DNA of 14,568 bases. Origin: Ectocarpus siliculosus. Its lineage: Eukaryota > Sar > Phaeophyceae > Ectocarpales > Ectocarpaceae. The position numbers and the translations under genes were made by a program. Of this stretch, positions 1 through 8,011 are shown one piece after another; position 1 is the stretch's first letter, and every line of letters begins with the position of its first letter. The notes beneath the pieces are model-generated. The model was given only the letters and a program-made list of their open reading frames with translations. It had not been told where the DNA came from and made no database searches. The stretch lies in contig FN648398.1 in assembly GCA_000310025.1 (NCBI GenBank), positions 861,489 through 876,056 on the forward strand. Direction: 5' to 3'.

Positions 1-314
1 TGCACCTCCCCCCCGCACACCCACACGCACCGCACACACGATTGATTTTTGTTTCCTCACTACCAAGCACAAGCATCGTCGCAGGTGAGAAAAGAAGCAC
101 GCGGGGGGTGGTTTTTGGTGTACTGCAGTCGCGGCATGATGGAAACGTTCGACCAAGAGCAAGTAACAAGCGTTGTGCGAAGAAGCTACAAGCTCAAGAG
201 CTATAGTCTAGACCTAAAAGTAGCTGCTTGCTGTTCATCAGCATTTATTGCATTAAGAGGCCGCGGCCGCCAGATCAACCTACTGCGCAATTTGTTCGTT
301 GTTCGTGAATATCC
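1..314. other. Upstream non-coding DNA, no gene seen
   Basis: The first bases are a C-rich and CA-rich simple stretch. The rest has no open frame with recognisable protein character: one plus-strand frame of 89 codons is open, but its translation shows no domain, signal or compositional bias typical of a protein. I see nothing else to annotate here. Confidence 0.5.
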
Positions 315-513
315 ATAGGCACGGAGTGTGTGAGGCTAGCCTGGGTCTTATTTCCAAAATCCATCGGTGCTCTTGTGCTTTGAGAACGCACCCACCCCAG
401 GGTGGCGTTCTTCGATAGGTACATAGTGTGTGAGGCTATGTAGGTTGGGTCTTGCCTCCAAATCCTTGCTCCGGCGCTTCGAGAACGCACCGGGGAGCGT
501 TCCGCTCTTCTCA
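315..513. repeat. Degenerate 100-bp tandem duplication with conserved hairpin
   Basis: Two adjacent units, about 315-414 and 415-513, share the order ATAGG(C/T)AC, AGTGTGTGAGGCTA, TGGGTCTT, TCCAAA(A)TCC, GCTT(T/C)GAGAACGCACC and GCGTTC. Each unit ends in an inverted repeat in which GAACGC pairs with GCGTTC. In unit 1 the arms extend through CCACCC/GGGTGG, while in unit 2 the loop is short (ACCGGGGA). The pairing arms are kept although the bases between them differ. No function is recognised. It could be a relic of a tandem repeat family or a structured RNA or DNA element. Confidence 0.7.
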
Positions 514-958
514 TTATTTGAATGCGCCGCCCTCACAGCCCTCACAGCGGTGTTCGTTGTGTCGATACAGCGCAGCAGCAATCTAACATAATAATAACAG
601 CTTTTCTGCCGTTCATACGCATACACACGTCCCTTCTATAGTAGAGCTCGATAATTTCTCGACAAGCGCCAACCTCTCACTCTTGGCTGCATATGAAAAT
701 GCCCAAGCTCGTCCTGGGTCCTTTCAGGAGGTGGAGCAGTGCTCGGTGCATACAGCAGTATCAGGCGAGGATTTCGATTTTCCTTGCTACAGAGAATCAG
801 ACAATGTGTGTACGTGCTTGTATGACGTCCGTTCTCATTTGAGAGGCACATGGTAGCTGGAGATGCTCTGTCGCCTAAACTCTCCATCGAGAAAGGAGCA
901 GGTAGGCTAACGAAACATCAAACACCGATCGATTCCGTCCTCCGTGTTTTCGCGCGTC
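514..958. other. Upstream/5' UTR region of the surface-protein gene
   Basis: This stretch lies between the tandem duplication and the first supported start codon. It holds no recognisable exon, and I find no convincing TATA box. It probably contains the promoter and 5' UTR of the downstream gene, but the transcription start cannot be placed by eye. Confidence 0.4.
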
Positions 959-3900
959 ATGGTAACCATTTGGCGGCACAGAATGTTGAGTCATCATGCG
1001 TGTGGCCTGTTCGCCCTGGCTTTGGTTGCGGCGTTGCTCGGAGTTGATTCGGCGCAGGAGATACCGCTGCTACCTGGAGGAGAATCCCACCGTGGTCAAA
1101 TCCAGCTAAGGCAGTCCCGCAAGCATGTGCGTGGGGGCGGGGAGGCTGAACCTATCGGAGGGGGGCGTCGAGGCATCAGCACCACGGCGCTTCACACCAA
1201 TGAAGGAGAGCTTCTTCCACAGGTTCCCTCGTGGGCGTCTCCTGTCGGAGCTGCAATCCCGTCCTCTTCACGCCAGCACCAGCGCCGCAGAACGGCCGAC
1301 AGCTGTGAAGACGGCGATCCGTTCTCGATATCCTCCTCGCTTATACCTACCGCCGACGGGTGCTACTTCGAGACCGACGACACAACCATCAGCAGCGACG
1401 AGATAGTTTATTCACCCTCAGGGACGACAGTCGCCCAGCAGATGTGGGTGTTCACGGGTGGGCTCGAAGGCTCCTTGAATGTGGGTACCTTACCCCTCGC
1501 CGGAAAAACGCTATTATTATTGTTGAGACTCGAGAACAGTTTCCTCCATGGCTTGATGGCACATGCTTGGGTTGAAACGCCTTGGACGGACGGATGTGTG
1601 TAGATGGAGGATTCTCGGACGTGATCGTATCAATAGACGCTTTCTTGGGGTATTTTTTCGCTCTTGCACTACCAGTCCACCTGACGAATTCATCTCCACC
1701 TTCGTTTAGGCATAGCGTTTGGTTCATGTCCTAAGAAGCGTCCTGTATTCGTTCGTCGCTACTTCTTCTTCTGCCGTGCTGCTTACGTCTGCTGTGCCAC
1801 CAGATCCATTGGTGGTTGGGTTTCGTTAACTCCGTCGACGACTCTGGCTATTTTACTTTTTCGTCCTACTGCGTGTCCAACGAGCCATCTTCCTTGTACC
1901 ACCCCGCGGACGTGCCCAGCTGGTGGTGTGAGTATGCTGTGCCAATGGTCTGTATTTCGCTCACGCAGGAGGTCATGAAGGGTGAACCTTCGTTAAAATG
2001 AACTTGAGCCAGTAACCTGAAGCAAGACAAGGCCAAATAAATGTGCACAATTATAGCTTGGTAACCATGTATGCAAGCTATTCTCAGGCCTTGATTGCCC
2101 GTGTCCCTACATACAGTAGTGTTGCGAGTGTTCCTTGACTTTGTATGCTCAGTGCTAGCAGTGTGCCTCTTCCTCGCCTCGATGATCCTCACCAATGTGA
2201 CGAAATATACGCACATGAAGTCTAGAGCATTTATCAAGGAGAGTGAAGTCCAAAGGCAAAGCCTCATTATTGGGGTTCTGTGGGGAAAAAAAAGTCTGGT
2301 CCAAGGACGCACACAAAAACAAATTCCGACACCTAACCCCCAAAGCTTTATTTTGGACCTCTCCGGGGGGGGGGGGTACGAAGGCCCCATCCCCCCCGCC
2401 CGACGCCATACAATTTCCTATATAAAACAAGCCCATACTAAATCCTATAAATAAAGGGGGCACATTTCATGCACGGGGATGGTATAATCCACGTAGTCCC
2501 TGGGCGAGCTTGCGTGCAGAAGCAGCAAATCGAGGAGGAGGGGGTGGAGGGAGGGCAAGGGCGCTCGACGCACAAGCGCTCGAAGAAGGGGCTGTTTTGT
2601 CTTGTTGAGGGGGGTGTGGGGATTGGGGAAGTGAATGAGTACAACGCACGGCAGATTGCAATTGTGTACGGATGTTATGTTGCACTTGGCGAGGGTGATG
2701 CCACCGACGTACGCTCATCGCCAGCCCCTCTCCGGTATTTTACCGGCTTGAGTAAGCTGGAGAGATGTGTCTTTTGGTTCTGGTGTATCGTTTGTTTGTG
2801 TTATTTCGCCTTATTCGCCTAAGGGAAGATGTCGTGGACCTGTCGCAGAAGCATTGAGAAGTTCTGAGTTACTTGTACCTTGGGGAATTTGTCCTCAAGC
2901 ACTATACTTCAAAGCTTGAAAGCCAACTAATAGAAGTGTCCGAAGCCCATCACTGCTTTTATTCGAAGCAGCAATCTACTTCTTCCGGCGCCGGATGTAC
3001 CAACTTAGATGTACATACCATCATATCAAACTTATCAAACTACTAACAAGGTCCTTTGTACACGTAAACACCAGCACACGAAGCACACGTAATTGAGAGG
3101 GAGGAAGCCAAGAAAGCCAGTACAAAAATATACCATGAAAATGAAATTTTTTCGCGGCCCTCCGGGGGTGGGTGGGTGGAGGGGGGTTAGGTGTCGGAAA
3201 TTTTCTTTTTGTGCGCCCTTGTCTGGTCGGACCAGTCCAGCACAACATGACAGTCCCATTTCCAGTCCCGTCGGTCACGAGCGGAACAACTCTTGTATTT
3301 CTCTTCTCCCTTCGTCACACAGTTATGCTATACAGAACGTCTTAGTAGAATGTTAGGTGCCGTGGGGTTGACTGAATCTTGGATAATAGTGCAATGGTGT
3401 GGCGACTCTGTTGTGCAAACGAAACCCTTACTGTCCCGACCTTGTAGCAAAACCTAGAGGAGGAACACTGCTGCCCAAAGTACGCTGCTAGAGACTGGCA
3501 CGCCCATCAGCTCAAAGCACAACTGATTTGTACTCGCTCATCATCCGGATACCCTTCTGTTGCGCGTTCGGCATCTCCACGCCCGATTTCATACATACGT
3601 CAGGTGGCTACGACTCTGACGTATCGACAGACGATTTCGACGTGACGTGCGGCGGCGGGTGCTCAGGCCCGTCACCGTCCTCGTCGTCGACGACGCTCCC
3701 TTCGCCTACCCCGGAACCTGCGCCGGAAACTTCCGAGCCCACCGAGGCTGCCACGCCAGAGCCCACCGAAGCTTTAACTCCCGCGCCAACAACTGAACCC
3801 GCCACGCCCGCCCCAGCGACGCCTCCGACGCCTTCACCAACTGCCATGGAGACGCCCGAGCCCACCGAACCTGCCACCCCCACGCCCACCGAAGCTGCTA

Positions 3901-4403
3901 CGCCCGAGCCCACCGAAGCCTTGACTCCCGCGCCAACACCTGAACTCCCCACTCCCGCCCCGTTGACGCCTCCACCAACCGCCGTGGGGACTCCCGAGCC
4001 CACCGAAGCTCCAGCCCCGTCCCCAACACCGGAACCCCTCACCCCTGCTCCGGTGACGCTAACTTCACCGACCCCTTTCGAGACGTCCGAGCCCACCCCT
4101 TCCCCAGTCACCACCGGCAGGGAAATCGAGCCTGTCCCTTCCCTACCACCGGCCGACGATACGCCCGCACCGATAGTTTCGACGCAGGGGCCGACGCATT
4201 GGCCGACGCCGGGCTCGGTGGCGGACAGCACTTTGCCACCCGATGGTGCTGCTCCGTTGCTCGGCGGCACACCGGCTCCCTCTGACGACCAGAGCCGTGC
4301 GATACAAGGTTCTGACGCCGTTGGCCGATACGCTCCTTGGTCGGTTGTCGCAACGATTGTGGTGGGCGTACTGGCTGCTGTGGCCGCCGCAGTGGAATGG
4401 TGA
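959..4403 (+). CDS. Secreted, Pro/Thr-rich stalked surface protein with six-Cys domain and C-terminal anchor (3 exons)
   Basis: Reconstructed as exons 959-1480, 1804-1927 and 3604-4403, giving 481 residues. Intron 1 is phase 0 (donor GTGGGT, acceptor after a pyrimidine tract ending GTGCCACCAG). Intron 2 is phase 1 (donor GTGAGTAT, acceptor CATACGTCAG), and the split codon gives Cys216. Residues 1-32 form a signal peptide with hydrophobic core LFALALVAALLG and likely cleavage after DSA. Met9 (983) is an equally plausible start and gives a more typical 24-residue signal. Residues about 113-236 form a Trp- and Cys-rich extracellular domain with Cys at 116, 135, 197, 216, 231 and 235 and the stretch HPADVPSWWCGYD. 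I do not recognise its family. Residues about 237-440 are a Pro/Thr/Glu/Ala stalk built on PEPTEA-like repeats, probably heavily O-glycosylated. The last 24 residues are hydrophobic (VVATIVVGVLAAVAAAV) with almost no cytoplasmic tail, suggesting a GPI-anchor signal or terminal membrane helix. A wall- or surface-attached role is inferred. The least certain border is the intron 1 donor. Confidence 0.72.
1481..1803 (+). other. Intron 1 of the surface-protein gene
   Basis: This 323-bp phase-0 intron begins GTGGGTACC and ends in a long pyrimidine-rich tract followed by CCACCAG. The exon 1 frame stays open to a stop at 1601-1603, so a retained intron would give a truncated secreted protein without stalk or anchor. 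A competing donor, GTACCT at 1485, is out of phase with the exon 2 frame. Confidence 0.6.
2295..2445 (+). repeat. Short dispersed repeat, copy A
   Basis: The core reads AAGGACGCACACAAAAACAA, then ATTCCGACACCTAACCCCC (2308-2341). It is followed by a G-run, a C-rich block, and an A/T-rich end around ATACAATTTCCTATATAAAA. The same order of blocks recurs in the opposite orientation at about 3110-3230. The extent is approximate and no terminal repeats or target duplication could be fixed. It is probably a small non-autonomous mobile element or its relic. Confidence 0.55.
3110..3232 (-). repeat. Short dispersed repeat, copy B (inverted relative to copy A)
   Basis: On the minus strand this reads AAGGGCGCACAAAAAGAAAA, then TTTCCGACACCTAACCCCCC, a C-rich block, then CCGGAGGGCCGCG and an A/T-rich end. 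It matches copy A block for block in reverse orientation. About 800 bp separate the two, so a transcript of the intron could fold them together over the shared core. Confidence 0.55.
3700..4110 (+). repeat. Pro/Thr/Glu-coding tandem repeats, including a 147-bp higher-order unit
   Basis: The stalk-coding part of exon 3 is built of short in-frame units encoding PEPTEA, TPAPT and similar. On top of this is a longer duplication: the stretch encoding EAATPEPTEALTPAP occurs twice, with the GAAGC(T/C)T(T)A/GACTCCCGCGCCAACA stretches near 3768 and 3915, a spacing of 147 bp (49 codons). Such repeats vary in copy number and give stalk-length polymorphism. The GC-rich repeats also open a spurious 220-codon frame on the minus strand. 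Confidence 0.75.
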
Positions 4404-5437
4404 ACTACGTTCCACGTAGATCAACCAAATATCCCTCTTGTTCAATGGGTTTGGGGGATGTATCCGGGATCTGTCAGTACGGTTGGGTGCATCGAAATCG
4501 TGGCTGTTTTGCTTGTTTTTTTTTTCTGCCACTGCAAAGATATCGGCTTGTAAGCAGAAGAAGCATGGCACGATTTGCACCGATGGGTATTGTTTGTTGT
4601 GTACATACATGAGTCATCGTCGGTACGAGAAAAAAACGCAAGATTTTGCGTACCTTCAGTCTAGGTCAAGGGGCGTGGGAAGCTAGACTGGTTTGGTCGT
4701 GCGGAATTGGTCGCCACCAACCCTAATGTGCTTCATGCCAATGGAATGACTACTTCGATGTCTAGGTCGCACCATCAAGGTTATATGGCACAATGTCTTC
4801 AGAGCGAAGAACAGAAACAAGAGCGGACGGTGATAATTTGAGGGGAAAGTGAAACCTTGTATTGTAGTAGGCGAAGATAGTTACTTCGAAACCAGTCACA
4901 GTCTATGTTTATTAGGCGAGGCACTCTTGTGTCCGTTTCGTTCTCTGGCCAATCGTTGGTGGCCCAATAAGAAAAGAGTCTGCGTTGTTGGGTATTTAGG
5001 CGTTTTGCCCCACTATGTTTCTTTGTGACATCGTTTCATTTTCCGCGCGTAATGGGACAGGTCTTCTTCAGTCTTTCGTTTTATCCGTTTCGTCGGCAAT
5101 CGGGTACAGCAGGGGGGCTATATATATATATATATTGACGACGAAGTAAGGTGGATGGATTGGATATATGTTTGGAAAGATGTTGCAGCAAGGGGGTTGA
5201 TAATCGGTCTATACTTGTCTCGTCTCGATGTTGGAGAAACGGTAAAGTTGGTCAAAGTTTCCTCTGACGTTTTTACGCACGTTATTTTTATTCTCTCTCG
5301 TCTGTTTTACTGTAGTCACCTGGTATTGGTTTTCTGGAAGAAAGATTTTTTTTTCTCCCATCATTGGACTCTGTCGTCTGCCCCTCTGGCCCCCATCCTC
5401 CACTTCTACTAGCTAGACGACCCAAGCGGGGCCACAT
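4404..5437. other. Probable 3' UTR and intergenic DNA
   Basis: This follows the stop codon of the surface-protein gene. It contains T-rich stretches and a small inverted repeat ACGCAA-GATT-TTGCGT at about 4636-4651. It also has an AT microsatellite at 5119-5136 directly after a G6 run. No protein gene or RNA gene is supportable. Part of it is likely 3' UTR, but I cannot place the polyadenylation site. Confidence 0.45.
5119..5136. repeat. (TA)n microsatellite
   Basis: Nine TA dinucleotides in a row, preceded by AGGGGGGC. Simple sequence, likely polymorphic in length. Confidence 0.85.
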
Positions 5438-5535
5438 AGGAGGGGGGGGTTGGACCCCCTCCTGCGGTTCCTGCCTGATATATTTTTATCGCGAGAAGGG
5501 TGAAGCAATCCCTTCCCTCGCGACTTATGAAGTCG
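5438..5535. repeat. Cluster of three hairpins beside a tRNA-like element
   Basis: Three inverted repeats follow one another. At about 5438-5463, AGGAGGGG pairs with CCCCTCCT. At 5489-5523, TCGCGAGAAGGG pairs with CCCTTCCCTCGCGA with a two-base bulge. At 5521-5535, CGACTT pairs with AAGTCG around ATG. They lie on the 3' side (minus-strand sense) of the tRNA-like head at 5630-5706 and may be the body of the same element. Confidence 0.6.
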
Positions 5536-5601
5536 ATGTAGTTTACTAACAACGAGCTTTCTTTGCCGCGCGTCGCTTCCAACTCAGACCAGGATTTATT
5601 T

Positions 5602-5706
5602 AGTGAGAAAAAGAACTCACTCTGCCGCGGCTCGAACACATTACCTGGCCCTTAGTAGGCTGCGAGGGTACCCACTAGACCACCGGGGCGACCGGCCCCT
5701 GTAGTC
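5602..5706 (-). mobile_element. tRNA-derived short element (SINE-like head) or tRNA pseudogene
   Basis: On the minus strand GCCCCGG is followed by an A-box-like TGGTCTAGTGGG and, 45 bases after its first T, a B-box-like GTTCGAGCC. This is exactly the spacing of a tRNA (positions 8 and 53). The 3' acceptor strand does not pair with the 5' one, and the anticodon stem is mismatched, so a working tRNA is unlikely. Directly downstream is a hairpin (AGTGAG...CTCACT, 5602-5621) with TTTTT in its loop, which could act as a polymerase III terminator. This fits the head of a tRNA-derived SINE or an independent small polymerase III RNA. Element borders and target duplications were not found. Confidence 0.5.
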
Positions 5707-6349
5707 TGTTGGAGGAAGGATTTGGTAGAACATGATTGATTGAGGTCCATGTGAATCCTATTCATATTTGAACTGGTCAATGAGTTGAATGGTACGCACG
5801 TGCAAACTGGTCGAGATCGGAGTTATTGTACAATGGATGCATGGAAGGATGGGTGGATGTGTTTCGAGGGAAAGAGAGAGTCATACCATTGTAGAGTCAC
5901 CAATCATCAACCATCAAGGGTTCAAGTTGTTTGATGTGCACGCGAAATACGGCGGAACACTTCCGCGCAGGGAGGTTGCAGCGGTGTGGCCCGACCATTC
6001 GATGGCAGGCAAAAAGGGTAGACACACAGCCATTCCAGCGCCGAAAGTTGTCAATCCAGCTGTAGATTGAATGGGGCTTCTATTTGGCGGAGGATAGGCA
6101 TAGGTTAGGCACAAATTCATCGAGACCGGAGCAATTTGGTGACGGAAGCACCTGCTGCAGGCTCGTGTTTGGTGCTTGAGAAGGCTGGTCATCGATACAG
6201 TCAGCTGTTAACGCAGGAGGCACCAATCAAGCTGAAACTTGCTGAGGGCGTCTAAAGTAGTGCAGGACGGCCTATTGTCTCATTCCTCGCGCCTCGGGCG
6301 TTCGGGTCAAAAAAGTGCTGCTTGCTTCGGAGCTTCGGAGGAACGTGAT

Positions 6350-6366
6350 CATTCATTCATTCATTC
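6350..6366. repeat. (ATTC)n microsatellite
   Basis: About four ATTC units in a row followed by a T-rich run. Simple sequence. Confidence 0.8.
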
Positions 6367-7282
6367 ACATTTTTTTCCCATTCTGTGAGACCTCTAGAGG
6401 CCGTAACGGTCTCGTAAAGGAATAGAGATGCAGCTCGCGTCGATGAGTGTGGTGCACGACTTCTGTATACACATGAATCCTGTCAGTCCGTTAGTTCGTG
6501 TATCGATCCCCCCGTGCTTGCTACTTGGATGGATTATTTCTTGCGAACAGGACCCTCTCTGTCTGTTCAACTACGGCACCAGAGGGCGAAGCATACAGTA
6601 CAACGATGCCTCTTTTCCGCTGTAGTGAGCGGAGCTGCTGAAATTCGGGGAGGCGTCCATGATTTGCGATGCTCTATACGGAGCCATGCTTCGGGTGTCG
6701 CACGACGTGCGCTATAGCTCGAGATAAGCTTTTGACACCCGTCCGCAAGGCGGGAAATGATCCCGACATGAACATTCGGTAACGAAAACAACCCTGGTTT
6801 ATATCGCGAGAAGGATTCAGGCGGATATTTTCATATTTTCTTCGTCAAACGTAAGGTCGCACACGAAATCATCGCTTCACAGCAGTGTTAGGGCATGCTG
6901 TGAGAAAAATATCCCAGTTCCCGTGACTGCACCGAGATTGGAATCCCCGTCCTAACGTCAGAAGGTTGCGAGACTAACTGCCGAAACACGCAAGCCACTG
7001 TTGTGCAACACTGTAAGGCCGAGGACGAGACACAAAGAGAGGTAGGGCGGGTGTGGGGTTGCTCCATGAAAGTCACGGAGGTTAAGATAGCTGACAGGAA
7101 GATCAAGAAAGGTCGTGCACACGGTGTTGCGCAACGATCAATTGTCTTATGGGCCGCGGCTTCTTGCAGACGTGAAAAACAAACAAACGAGTTGTCGGAT
7201 GGGAGGGGGAGCACTAAGGACAGAGGCGGCATAGAATGTATTGGTGCTAGCGCAGACGCAGTTGACCGTTCTACTCCAAGTG

Positions 7283-7310
7283 TTTTCAATGTTCCGTTTT
7301 CAATGTTCCG
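7283..7310. repeat. Perfect 14-bp tandem duplication
   Basis: The 14-mer TTTTCAATGTTCCG occurs twice with no gap and no mismatch, which suggests a recent slippage or repair duplication. Confidence 0.85.
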
Positions 7311-8011
7311 TCCAGACGGATATCTCTTACAGCGCGGTCAATATCGAGAAGGCAAAATACAGCCAGCGTGGCGGACGGTAAAGGTATATCCGAGAGCTTC
7401 GCTAACGCTTCCGTACAGTACGATGTGCCATGCCGTAAGAGGGCGATCTTACTGGGAGCTCAAAGGAGCGTGACATGAATGATCGCCGTGCGTCTTGGAA
7501 ACGGGCAAAACAACCACCACCCGCTCAACAAAGCCAAGAGAAAAGCACCGGTGAATCCGGTCATATTGACCCCCCGTGGTCTCACATTCGTTCCCACAGA
7601 ACGAGGTGGGAGCCGTTTAGCACGCTCATCTATCACATCGATCGCTGGGATGACCATCACATAACGTGCGGTCCCTCAACTCAGGGTATATCCGCAAGGC
7701 CCGCCATAAATCATACCCCATGCGCCTAGCTCCAACCGAGTGGTGGAAGAAACACAAGACGCCATTCACCAGGAGACATGCATGGCACCACACAACACTC
7801 ATACAAAAAACTGCGAAGTTCGCTTTCGCTTCAAAGGCACAAAAAGAAAAACCCACCGTTACATACATACTATACGGCTTCTACATCCTATCCAATCAGA
7901 AGCACATCAACAAAGCACAACTACTCCGCAAAATCTCAAACTATGTCACTTGCTTTCCGTCAAGACTACAAGCGAACCAAAGAAGGTAACACTACAATAA
8001 CTTGTTTTCGA

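Larger units (their letters stand above)
1928..3603 (+). other. Intron 2 of the surface-protein gene, with two inverted repeat copies
   Basis: This 1676-bp phase-1 intron has a strong donor (GTGAGTATG) and the acceptor CATACGTCAG. Apart from the two copies of a short dispersed repeat described separately, and a run of 12 G at 2365-2376, I see no coding potential. The open frames in it have no protein-like character. Confidence 0.65.
5707..8011. other. Intergenic DNA and probable 3' UTR of the LITAF-type gene
   Basis: This is a 2.3-kb stretch with no supportable gene. It contains a short (ATTC)n microsatellite near 6350-6366 and a perfect 14-bp tandem duplication at 7283-7310. The longest open frame (7003-7473, plus) has no start context, domain or compositional signature. 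The part nearest 8011 probably contains the 3' UTR of the minus-strand gene that ends there. Confidence 0.45.

Noticed and set aside
944-958. An upstream GTG as start of the surface-protein gene
   Set aside because: A nuclear eukaryotic gene should use ATG. The ATG codons at 959 and 983 both give a proper signal peptide.
3608-4270. A 220-codon minus-strand frame rich in Gly, Val, Ala and Ser
   Set aside because: It is the antisense shadow of the Pro/Thr/Glu repeat exon: GC-rich repeats remove stop codons on both strands. The plus strand has signal peptide, anchor and matching splice phases.
5630-5706. A functional tRNA gene on the minus strand
   Set aside because: A- and B-box spacing is right, but the acceptor stem does not pair and the anticodon stem is mismatched, so it is treated as a tRNA-derived element or pseudogene.
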